Assembly (NCBI GenBank): GCA_031274985.1
Contig: JAISPK010000036.1
Coordinates: forward strand, 1-7,525
DNA: 7,525 nucleotides
Origin: Coriobacteriales bacterium
GTDB taxonomy: Bacteria > Actinomycetota > Coriobacteriia > Coriobacteriales > UBA8131
Direction: 5' to 3'
The first letter of the stretch is position 1, and every line of letters begins with the position of its first letter. Both the position numbers and the translations under genes were made by a program. Under the pieces are notes generated by a model that was not told where the DNA came from, did not search any database, and saw only the letters and a program-made list of their open reading frames with translations. Shown piece after piece: positions 1 through 5,393 of the stretch.

Positions 1-1172
1 GCAGTCATGACGAGAGCCACCCCCAGTGCCTGTCCGATCTGCACGACCATGTTAGAGACCCCGGCAAAAGTCCCGGCTGTGCGCTCGCCAAACTTGAGGC
101 CACCCACGTCGATGACATCGGGGAGCATCGCGTGGGGTATCAAGCCCGGGCCGCTGATGCCAAATCCCAGAACCGCGGCCAGCACGTACAGCGCCACCGG
201 GTTTGCATTGGCGGGAATGGCAAACAAGCACAGCGCACCGACTATCCAGATGGCAGAACCGACGATATAGGCCACCGTCTTGCTCGTTCGCTTTACCAGC
301 GCCAGATAGAAGGGCAGCGCAATGATCTGCATGCCAAACATGAGGGCCGCGCCAATCATTGCCACCATATTGCCTTCGCCGAGCGCCGTAAGATCCCTGC
401 AGAAGTAAAAATCAACGTAGAAAAAGAACAGGGTGCTCATGATGGCCATGGTGATCTGGCAGCAGAGGAAGATATACAGGTACTGCCTGAACGTCTTTAT
501 CCTAAACGGCCGGGCAAAGTCCAAAAACCTGAAGGGATTGGCCTTTTTGGGCGCCGGGATGCCCTCTTTTGCAAAAAAGCCGGTGATGGCGATGCACACC
601 ATGAAGATTGCGCCAAAGGTCAGGCTCATCACTATGTAGCCGGAGGTGCCCTCGAAGCTGTTGACGATGATTCCGGGCAGGGCTACGCATATTATGGAGG
701 CAAAGATAGAAAAACCCAGCCTGAGCGAGTTGAGCCGCGCGCGTTCGGTGTAGTCGTCGGTTATCTCGCTGACGAGCGAGTAATAGGGGATCATCACCGA
801 GCTATGAACCATACAGAAGAAGATATAGGTAGCCAACACAGAAAAGAAGCGCACCATGACATCTGGATTGCTAAAGGGAAAGAACATCAAGAACAGGGCC
901 AGTAAAGAAAGCGGAGCAGAGATGATAAGACTGCCCCGTCGGGTTCCAAAGCGAACGCGCAGTTTGTCTGAGAGGAAGCCCACCAACGGGTCGATGACTG
1001 CGTGGAAGATGCGCGAGACGAGCATGACCAGCCCTGCCAGATAAGGCGGCAGGCCAACTGCCAACGCCAGAAAGCCGGGATACAAGAAATTGATGATATT
1101 AAAAGAGCCGCCGCCAAAGAAATCACCCACGGCTACCGTTAGCATCCTGCCAAATGAAAGTTTCTTGCTCAC
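1..1172 (-). CDS. GPH-family (MelB-like) MFS sugar:cation symporter, 3' end outside window
   Basis: I translated the minus strand by hand from a GTG at 1172-1170. It stays open for 390 codons to the left edge with no stop. Family members are roughly 450 residues, so about 50-70 C-terminal residues are missing. The protein is a succession of hydrophobic helices in the two-halves pattern of the major facilitator superfamily. The signature of the glycoside-pentoside-hexuronide symporters lies in helix II and the following loop: D61-P62, G65, D69, then G76 and R78-R79. The late motif LPDVIDVGGLKFGERTAG also fits MFS_2 proteins. These carriers take up sugars or glycosides across the cytoplasmic membrane with H+ or Na+; the substrate cannot be read from sequence. 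GTG is chosen because AAGGAG lies 7 bases upstream and the MSKKLSFG N-terminus is typical. At the position I align with MelB Asp55 there is His57. The gene is divergent from secG. Confidence 0.93.
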   Translation of the reverse strand, partial: MSKKLSFGRMLTVAVGDFFGGGSFNIINFLYPGFLALAVGLPPYLAGLVMLVSRIFHAVIDPLVGFLSDKLRVRFGTRRGSLIISAPLSLLALFLMFFPFSNPDVMVRFFSVLATYIFFCMVHSSVMIPYYSLVSEITDDYTERARLNSLRLGFSIFASIICVALPGIIVNSFEGTSGYIVMSLTFGAIFMVCIAITGFFAKEGIPAPKKANPFRFLDFARPFRIKTFRQYLYIFLCCQITMAIMSTLFFFYVDFYFCRDLTALGEGNMVAMIGAALMFGMQIIALPFYLALVKRTSKTVAYIVGSAIWIVGALCLFAIPANANPVALYVLAAVLGFGISGPGLIPHAMLPDVIDVGGLKFGERTAGTFAGVSNMVVQIGQALGVALVMT

Positions 1173-1179
1173 TTTGCTG

Positions 1180-1185
1180 CTCCTT
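1180..1185 (-). promoter_or_regulatory. Ribosome binding site of the MFS transporter
   Basis: On the minus strand AAGGAG stands 7 bases before the GTG at 1172. It decides the non-ATG start, because the next in-frame ATG is codon 10, inside the conserved N-terminus. Confidence 0.8.
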
Positions 1186-1241
1186 ATCACCGAGTGCTCC
1201 GGGTACCCCTGGCAGATAGCCTTGCGTTCGATACGCCGAAG

Positions 1242-1250
1242 AATATAGCA
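1242..1250 (-). promoter_or_regulatory. Possible extended -10 promoter for the MFS transporter
   Basis: Read on the minus strand this is TGCTATATT, an extended -10 (TGn) followed by TATATT, 4-5 matches to TATAAT. It lies about 70 bases upstream of the GTG. I see no convincing -35 element at 16-18 bases. This is the best minus-strand candidate in the divergent region but is not certain. Confidence 0.35.
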
Positions 1251-1297
1251 CAGAGCTGACTCTCAGCCCTTCCAGAATCCCAGAATTGATTTGCACT

Positions 1298-1324
1298 GAA
1301 TCGAATTGCACAGGAGAATCGAAT
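1298..1324. repeat. Direct repeat GAATCGAAT x2 upstream of the secG promoter
   Basis: GAATCGAAT occurs at 1298-1306 and again at 1316-1324, 18 bases start to start, ending 5 bases before the secG -35 box. Looser echoes (CAGAAT twice at 1273-1286) precede it. It could be a regulator binding site for either divergent gene, or chance in a short A/T-richer spacer. Confidence 0.4.
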
Positions 1325-1329
1325 GCCGC

Positions 1330-1357
1330 TTGTCAGCGCAGAGATATCGCTTATAAT
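1330..1357 (+). promoter_or_regulatory. Sigma70-type promoter of secG and tRNA-Leu
   Basis: The -35 is TTGTCA at 1330-1335 (5 of 6 to TTGACA). A 16-base spacer leads to a perfect TATAAT at 1352-1357. Transcription should start near 1364, giving a 5' leader of about 26 bases before the secG ATG. This is the strongest promoter match in the window, as expected for a housekeeping gene and tRNA. Confidence 0.8.
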
Positions 1358-1377
1358 GGTCTCTGTTCAATTTCGTT

Positions 1378-1383
1378 AAGGAG
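1378..1383 (+). promoter_or_regulatory. Ribosome binding site of secG
   Basis: AAGGAG is followed by 6 bases and then ATG at 1390. The spacing favours ATG 1390 over the in-frame TTG at 1387, which would be only 3 bases away. Confidence 0.85.
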
Positions 1384-1389
1384 AGTTTG

Positions 1390-1638
1390 ATGGTTCTACT
1401 CGTAATAGTATTGGTTCTCTGGCTGCTGTCGGCGCTGGTTATGGTGGTTTCGATTTTATTCCACTCTTCCAAGGGCACCGGCCTTTCGGATATCATTGCC
1501 GGGCAGGTGTACTCCAATATCTCCGGTACGAGTATCATCGAAAAGAATTTGGACAGAATCACCATTGTCTCGGCAATAGTTTTTATTGTTTCTATTCTCA
1601 CCCTGGTACTTATCTATCCCCAGGGGACCATTGGCTAA
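1390..1638 (+). CDS. secG: Protein translocase subunit SecG
   Basis: This encodes 82 residues, the usual length for SecG (about 70-85 in most bacteria outside the proteobacteria). There are two transmembrane helices, roughly residues 2-22 and 54-76. The cytosolic loop between them carries the family-defining stretch FHSSKGTGLSD at about residues 24-34. SecG joins SecY and SecE in the membrane channel for protein export and helps SecA-driven translocation. The start is ATG 1390, set by AAGGAG 6 bases upstream. Its own promoter (TTGTCA/TATAAT) lies just in front and the tRNA-Leu gene follows 18 bases after the stop, so both are likely on one transcript. The C-terminus ends directly after the second helix (YPQGTIG). 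Nothing suggests damage. Confidence 0.95.
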   Translation: MVLLVIVLVLWLLSALVMVVSILFHSSKGTGLSDIIAGQVYSNISGTSIIEKNLDRITIVSAIVFIVSILTLVLIYPQGTIG

Positions 1639-1656
1639 GTAACTACTTGCCACACT

Positions 1657-1742
1657 GCGGGCGTGGCGGAACGGCAGACGCGCTAGCTTGAGGGGCTAGT
1701 GTCCGAATGGACGTGAGGGTTCAAATCCCTCCGCCCGCACCA
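1657..1742 (+). tRNA. tRNA-Leu (anticodon GAG)
   Basis: A complete class II tRNA cloverleaf can be folded by eye. The acceptor GCGGGCG (1657-1663) pairs with CGCCCGC (1732-1738). The anticodon stem CTAGC/GCTAG encloses loop TTGAGGG, giving anticodon GAG at 1690-1692. A long variable arm with stem GTCC/GGAC (1701-1712) is the leucine/serine hallmark. The T arm is GAGGG-TTCAAAT-CCCTC (1715-1731). Discriminator A1739 agrees with leucine, and CCA is encoded (1740-1742). It reads CUC and CUU codons. No separate promoter is seen in the 18 bases after secG, so it is probably processed from the secG transcript. Confidence 0.97.
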
Positions 1743-1868
1743 TACCAAGTGTTTCAATAGGATTCATCTGTCATTGCGAGGAGCGCAGCGACGTGGCAAT
1801 CTTAAGATCCTTCGGCTTCGCCTCAGGATGACAAATCGTCCAGTTCCTTTTTGGGCACCCGCACCATA
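1734..1868 (+). repeat. 11-bp direct repeat: echo of the tRNA 3' end
   Basis: CCCGCACCATA forms the last nine bases of the tRNA plus two bases (1734-1744) and recurs exactly at 1858-1868, 124 bases downstream. The bases between hold the palindromic REP-like element. The pattern resembles the duplicated tRNA 3' end left by an insertion, or the remnant of a second tRNA. The repeat is short and there is no integrase, so chance remains possible. Confidence 0.45.
1769..1833. repeat. Palindromic REP-like element (two inverted halves)
   Basis: This 65-bp unit begins TGTCAT and ends ATGACA. The left half (1769-1801) reads TGTCATTGCGAGGAGC... and ends GGCAATC; the right half, on the other strand, reads TGTCATCCTGAGGCGAAG... 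and ends GGATC. They meet at the 10-bp palindrome ATCTTAAGAT (1799-1808). Each half can form its own hairpin (TTGC...GCAA on the left, ATCC...GGAT on the right). I recognise both halves as members of a dispersed intergenic family of the type GTCATTGCGAG...GCAATCT seen in many bacterial genomes. Related units occur at 7300-7525 here. It is non-coding, and may act as a bidirectional transcript end or a passively mobilised (MITE- or REP-like) element. Confidence 0.75.
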
Positions 1869-1876
1869 GAATTATC

Positions 1877-1898
1877 AGGAGCCCCGCAAGGGGCTTCT
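1877..1898 (+). terminator. Likely intrinsic terminator of the secG-tRNA unit
   Basis: AGGAGCCCC (1877-1885), a GCAA tetraloop (1886-1889) and GGGGCTTCT (1890-1898) form a 9-bp stem with one G-U pair and a GC-rich core. The 3' side runs into TTCTTGCG, a weak U stretch, so termination may be partial. It lies 135 bases after the tRNA and before the promoter of the next gene. Confidence 0.6.
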
Positions 1899-1932
1899 TG
1901 CGTTAGGACACTGAGCAATAGACTCCTATAAG

Positions 1933-1961
1933 TTGCATGCTCTCATGGCACGTGCCATACT
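1933..1961 (+). promoter_or_regulatory. Candidate promoter of the C11 peptidase gene
   Basis: TTGCAT (1933-1938) and CATACT (1956-1961) are separated by 17 bases. Each matches 4 of 6 consensus positions, so this is a weak promoter as expected for a regulated gene. The spacer and the -10 contain a perfect palindrome (1945-1958). The leader to ATG 2033 would be about 65 bases. Confidence 0.4.
1945..1958. promoter_or_regulatory. Perfect 14-bp palindrome, candidate operator
   Basis: ATGGCACGTGCCAT is identical to its reverse complement. It sits between, and overlaps, the proposed -35 and -10 boxes of the C11 peptidase promoter, about 75 bases before the start codon. This is the position of a repressor operator. 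No regulator gene is in the window to pair with it. Confidence 0.5.
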
Positions 1962-2032
1962 GTTTATACCGGTGAGGAGATAAACAGGTAATCAACCGAT
2001 TCCACAGATCCAATGCAGAGGTAGGCGGTCGC

Positions 2033-4201
2033 ATGAGAACTATCCTGAGGAGTTTCCGTAGGTGCAGGGCCCAAAAGGGGCCGGGCAACAAGAGAAGCAG
2101 CACTCCACACAGCTGCTACACCGGCCAACCCCGCCGCCTCAAGCATCTGCCCACCCTTCTGCTTGCGGCGGTACTGACGCTCTCGCTGTTCTGGTTTCCG
2201 GGCTGCACGGACAGCGTTACCACGGACGCCACCTTGCTCAGAGGAGGTGCGCAAAACAACTACCTTCTTACGATGGGCGAGCCTCCCTACAAGCCGTACA
2301 CCGCAAAAGATGGTACCTGGGCCGTGTACTGGTATATCTGCGGCAGCGACCTCGAACTCCGCGACGACCTCAACTTCACGCCTACCGGGCAGATTCAGGA
2401 GATGCTCAGCGTTACGCTCCCTGACAACGTAACGGCCGTACTAGAGGTTGGCGGCGCAAAGCGCTGGCACAATTCTTTCGTAGATCCGGATGTGATAAAT
2501 CGTTTTGTATACCGGGGCGACACCCTCACCCAGGTAGAGACCAAGCCTCTTGCCAACATGGGTGACGGGCAAACGCTGGCGGAGTTTCTGGAGTACTGCA
2601 ACCTCAATTATCCTGCTGAGCATCAGGTGGTCGTGATCTACGATCACGGCGGGGGCAGCACCCTGGGTGTAGCCTTTGACGATTTGTACAACATGGAGCC
2701 CATCTCGCTGCCGGAGCTCGAGCAGGCTTTTGCGGCACGCCCTGCGGCTTCGGGAACCTACGAGCTGGTGGGTCTCAGTGCCTGTCTCATGAGCACCATT
2801 GATGCCATAGGCTCCCTGGAGGGTCAGGCGCGCTACCTTGTGGCATCCGAAGAGTCTCAATTGGGTTGTTCGTGGGATTACAGCACTCTGTTTTCCGCAA
2901 TTGCGCTAGACACAACCATAGACGGAGCAGCGCTGGGTAAAGCCATAGCCAACGGTTATGCAGCGCAGTGCAAGCACTTTGGCTACACAGCGTACACGAC
3001 CCTCAGTGTTATTGACCTGGCTTACGCTTCTGATTTGGTAAAAGCCTATAACGACGTGGGCAACGAGCTGCTGCAGGGTGTGGCAGCAAACGGCGTTGAC
3101 TGTTTTGCCAACCTTGGACGCGCTGCTTATATTTCTGAGAATTATGGAGCAAATGACAGCCCAACCAGCTGCTATGACATGGTAGATCTGGGAAATCTGG
3201 TGACCAATGCTCGCGAATTGCTCCCCAACAGCGCAGAACCTATGCTCCAGGCCATAAACAAAGCGGTGATCTATCACGTGACCAACCCGCTGCGTGCAGA
3301 CGGACTCGGCATCTCCTGCTACTTTCCGTACACGGGCAGCCTGGAGTTATTTGAAGGCTATACAAAACTAGAGGCATCGCCCGCCTTTCGCTACTATTAC
3401 GACTATGCTTTCAACGGCTCACTTTCTGAGGAGGGAAGGAGCTACCTTGCCTCCCTCTCTGCGGAGGTAGTTGAAGGTGAAGCCGAGCGTCTGCCAAGCC
3501 CCTCTGAGCTCGGACTCGATGGCTGTGGCATCAGCCTTCACGGCAACGGTACCTATTGGCTGGAGCTTGAAGAACGCGCTGCTTACGTTAGCGCCGTCTA
3601 TCTCCGGGTGGGTATCTACGATCAAAAGACCGGGGACATGATCTTGCTGGGAACCCGGGATGATATCTACAAGGATTGGGAGTTAGGCCTTTTTGCTGAT
3701 CAATTTGACGTGAGATGGGGCAGCCTTGACGGCGCTCTGTGCTATATGGAAGCAGTAGGACAAGCGGAGGACAAGTTGCTCTACCGCGTGCCGGTGTATC
3801 ACAACGGCGTACCGAAGAATCTCATGGTTGCTTACAGCGGCACTGAACAGCACAAGTCCAACGGGAGTTATCAGATACTGGGGCTCCTCTCTACCAATGA
3901 TTCAGAAAGCCCATCGCCCAACCCCACCTTTGAGAACCTCAAGACGGGCGATGTGATTGAGCCAATTCTCTATCGGTTGAGCGCTGCGAGCGATTACCGC
4001 AACGACATCGGTGGCCCCGGTGAGCCTATGACACGAGCTATAACCGTAACCAAAGGCACCAGATTCTATGACACGGATCTGGGCGACGGGCTCTACTTCA
4101 TTTCCTTTGAGATAATCGACTATTCAGCAACCCGACACTACTCTAAATCTGCCCTGTATGTTATAGAAAACGGCATCTTTAATACTGCTCCCCAGTTGTG
4201 A
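2033..4201 (+). CDS. Clostripain-like cysteine peptidase (family C11), secreted or lipid-anchored
   Basis: This encodes 722 residues. The N-terminus has an unusually long basic region (about residues 1-38), then a hydrophobic stretch (39-56) ending FPGC at Cys58, a degenerate lipobox suggesting a lipoprotein outside the membrane. The mature part matches clostripain peptidases. A WAVYWYICGSDLE strand opens the fold (96-108). The catalytic histidine is in YDHGGGS (His205). The nucleophile is in LSACLMS (Cys251), 46 residues later, the spacing I recall for the PmC11 pair. ASEE and WDYS (271-283) are also family-like. About residues 460-722 are a C-terminal extension I do not recognise. C11 enzymes cut after basic residues and often self-process. 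Usually Asp is two residues before the Cys; here it is Ser249. ATG 2033 is the only ATG, GTG or TTG before the signal sequence; its ribosome site (AGGCGG or AGAGG) is weak. It converges on the carboxypeptidase gene, 24 bases away. Confidence 0.88.
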   Translation: MRTILRSFRRCRAQKGPGNKRSSTPHSCYTGQPRRLKHLPTLLLAAVLTLSLFWFPGCTDSVTTDATLLRGGAQNNYLLTMGEPPYKPYTAKDGTWAVYWYICGSDLELRDDLNFTPTGQIQEMLSVTLPDNVTAVLEVGGAKRWHNSFVDPDVINRFVYRGDTLTQVETKPLANMGDGQTLAEFLEYCNLNYPAEHQVVVIYDHGGGSTLGVAFDDLYNMEPISLPELEQAFAARPAASGTYELVGLSACLMSTIDAIGSLEGQARYLVASEESQLGCSWDYSTLFSAIALDTTIDGAALGKAIANGYAAQCKHFGYTAYTTLSVIDLAYASDLVKAYNDVGNELLQGVAANGVDCFANLGRAAYISENYGANDSPTSCYDMVDLGNLVTNARELLPNSAEPMLQAINKAVIYHVTNPLRADGLGISCYFPYTGSLELFEGYTKLEASPAFRYYYDYAFNGSLSEEGRSYLASLSAEVVEGEAERLPSPSELGLDGCGISLHGNGTYWLELEERAAYVSAVYLRVGIYDQKTGDMILLGTRDDIYKDWELGLFADQFDVRWGSLDGALCYMEAVGQAEDKLLYRVPVYHNGVPKNLMVAYSGTEQHKSNGSYQILGLLSTNDSESPSPNPTFENLKTGDVIEPILYRLSAASDYRNDIGGPGEPMTRAITVTKGTRFYDTDLGDGLYFISFEIIDYSATRHYSKSALYVIENGIFNTAPQL

Positions 4202-4225
4202 GGAGCCCCTTGCGTCCGTGCGATT

Positions 4226-5194
4226 CTATTGAGAACCGGTGACCATGCCCGTCACGGGCATGCCCGGTAAGCCCCTCTGCACCGAGGGGGTGTGCTGGAT
4301 ATACCTCACCCAGTATTCTTCAAAGGAGCCAATCTCATTGTCATGCATGAACTGAGCTACCTCACTACCCACATACCTAATGTGCCAGGGTTCATGGATG
4401 TACAGGGTCATCTTGTCGTTTTCTTCGGTATAGCGAACGATAAAGCCATACTTATAGGCGTTTTCTTCGATCCAATAAGCTGCCGGCGTTTCATAGAACT
4501 GATAATTCGAAGGGCTGAAATCCACTGCCCAACCGGTCTGATGCTCGCTGTAGCCCGGGCGAGCACTCTGCAGGTCTGCCCATTTGACCCCGATAGAGTT
4601 AACCAGATTGTTGTAGAGCACTTCTTGATACGCGGCATCGCGAACGCCCGATGAAAGATAGAGGCTGACACCGTCGTCCCAGGCTGCGGCAACGAGTTGC
4701 TGCAGCGGTCCGGCTGCCTCTGAGCGGATCAGTATGTCGCCGACACTCACCAGGTCAGCGGGTTCATAGCTGCGAGGCAGATAGTTGTGCTTATTGGTTA
4801 AAACGAGCAGAGATTCGGGATTGGTAACGGGCGTAGAGTCCGTATAGGGAATGGTATCCAGGTCAAGGTTTACCTGCACGATAACCTCTTCCGGCGCCAT
4901 GTTGGGATACACAACGAGATACTCAAGATAGCGCTGGCTGCGTTCCTCCTCAAAGAAGTAATAATCCGAGAGCTGCTTGAGCTTTACTTGCTCAGAGGTG
5001 TTGGCAGAGGGGGGAATCTCCTCGCCGGTCTCAACGTCGGCGTGAGCCAACAAGGTCAGGGAGAGGATGCCAACTCCAATAATCACTACCACCAGGGCAA
5101 CCAAAATCAAAGCAGCCCGTTTATTTCGTTGCTGCTTTTGCCTCAGTCGTTCTCTTTCGGCTGCTCTTGCCAGTCGTCGTTGTTTTGGAGTCAT
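4226..5194 (-). CDS. Membrane-anchored VanY-like D-alanyl-D-alanine carboxypeptidase (M15B)
   Basis: This encodes 322 residues. A very basic cytoplasmic segment (1-26) is followed by one transmembrane helix (about 27-50), which places the enzyme outside the cell facing peptidoglycan. A linker (about 51-145) leads to the M15B domain (about 148-299). The zinc ligands are visible: His218 and Asp225 in SEHQTGWAVDF, and His271 in EPWH, with Glu268 as catalytic base. Arg212 of SARPGYSEH is also conserved. Such enzymes remove the terminal D-Ala from peptidoglycan stem peptides, limiting cross-linking. A short tail (300-322) rich in Gly, Pro and Met follows. ATG 5194 is preceded by TAAGGA 4 bases away. 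VanY of vancomycin resistance is in this family, but no vanH/A/X/R/S genes are nearby, so an ordinary wall-trimming role is more likely. Confidence 0.92.
   Translation of the reverse strand: MTPKQRRLARAAERERLRQKQQRNKRAALILVALVVVIIGVGILSLTLLAHADVETGEEIPPSANTSEQVKLKQLSDYYFFEEERSQRYLEYLVVYPNMAPEEVIVQVNLDLDTIPYTDSTPVTNPESLLVLTNKHNYLPRSYEPADLVSVGDILIRSEAAGPLQQLVAAAWDDGVSLYLSSGVRDAAYQEVLYNNLVNSIGVKWADLQSARPGYSEHQTGWAVDFSPSNYQFYETPAAYWIEENAYKYGFIVRYTEENDKMTLYIHEPWHIRYVGSEVAQFMHDNEIGSFEEYWVRYIQHTPSVQRGLPGMPVTGMVTGSQ
4244..4262. other. Hairpin at the convergent gene ends
   Basis: CATGCCC (4244-4250), loop GTCAC, GGGCATG (4256-4262) form a perfect 7-bp stem. It lies within the last codons of the carboxypeptidase gene (Gly-Met-Pro-Val-Thr-Gly-Met) and 42 bases after the stop of the convergent C11 gene. 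There is no U run on either strand, so it is not a classical terminator, though it could help end or protect the C11 transcript. Confidence 0.4.
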
Positions 5195-5197
5195 GTT

Positions 5198-5203
5198 TCC
5201 TTA
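5198..5203 (-). promoter_or_regulatory. Ribosome binding site of the carboxypeptidase gene
   Basis: On the minus strand TAAGGA is followed by AAC and ATG at 5194. The spacing is short but acceptable and supports this start. Confidence 0.6.
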
Positions 5204-5210
5204 GCTGAGA

Positions 5211-5220
5211 ATTTGCAAAT
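5211..5220. promoter_or_regulatory. 10-bp palindrome in the carboxypeptidase leader
   Basis: ATTTGCAAAT is a perfect palindrome lying between the proposed -10 (5250-5255) and the ribosome site of the carboxypeptidase gene. It may be a regulator site; it is short enough to be chance. Confidence 0.25.
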
Positions 5221-5249
5221 AAGGTCAGGACGATGAAATTAATGGCACT

Positions 5250-5255
5250 ATTATA
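5250..5255 (-). promoter_or_regulatory. -10 box of the carboxypeptidase gene
   Basis: The minus strand reads a perfect TATAAT within TATATAAT. The -35 position (GGGGGC-like) does not match consensus, so either an activator or a weak promoter is implied. The leader would be about 50 bases. Confidence 0.5.
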
Positions 5256-5314
5256 TACAAAACCTGGCAAAAGCCCCCTTGATAGCAATTTTGCGTATCT
5301 CACAGCAAGAGAAG

Positions 5315-5353
5315 TTAACACGTATTACTGTGGCCCATACTTAACAGGTATAA
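5315..5353 (+). repeat. Imperfect 13-bp direct repeat over the promoter of the RyR-domain gene
   Basis: TTAACACGTATTA (5315-5327) and TTAACAGGTATAA (5341-5353) match at 11 of 13 positions, 26 bases start to start. The second copy overlaps the TATAAT box. This could be a pair of operator half-sites or a duplicated promoter region. Confidence 0.45.
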
Positions 5354-5354
5354 T
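5349..5354 (+). promoter_or_regulatory. -10 box of the RyR-domain membrane protein gene
   Basis: A perfect TATAAT stands 40 bases before ATG 5394. No good -35 is found at 16-18 bases; TTAACA (5315-5320, 5 of 6 to TTGACA) is 28 bases away, too far for normal pairing. Transcription would start near 5361. Confidence 0.5.
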
Positions 5355-5393
5355 AGCGAGCATAGAGCGGCTCGAGCGCAAATGAGGGAGCAT

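Noticed and set aside
132..905. A 257-residue plus-strand open frame
   Set aside because: It lies antisense within the symporter, whose minus-strand translation has clear family motifs. Its own translation is very rich in His, Gln, Lys and Glu with no domain, as expected for a shadow frame.
1973..1984. GTGAGGAGATAA: mini-frame or strong ribosome site upstream of the C11 gene
   Set aside because: No start codon lies at a suitable distance after the AGGAG, and a three-codon frame cannot be supported as a leader peptide.
2240..2275. AGAGGAGG inside the C11 gene as an internal ribosome site
   Set aside because: The next in-frame ATG (codon 81) is about 26 bases away, and starting there would remove the signal sequence.
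2441..2860. A 139-residue minus-strand open frame
   Set aside because: It is antisense to the C11 catalytic core (His205 and Cys251 region), with no motif.
4292..4654. A 120-residue plus-strand open frame
   Set aside because: It is antisense to the zinc-binding half of the carboxypeptidase and has no family features.
4226..5194. Vancomycin resistance gene cluster
   Set aside because: The VanY-like enzyme stands alone, with no vanH, ligase, vanX or two-component genes in the window. Family membership alone does not imply resistance.
5382..5393. Start of the RyR-domain protein at ATG 5382
   Set aside because: No Shine-Dalgarno sequence precedes it; GAGG 6 bases before ATG 5394 fits better. 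The difference is only four residues.
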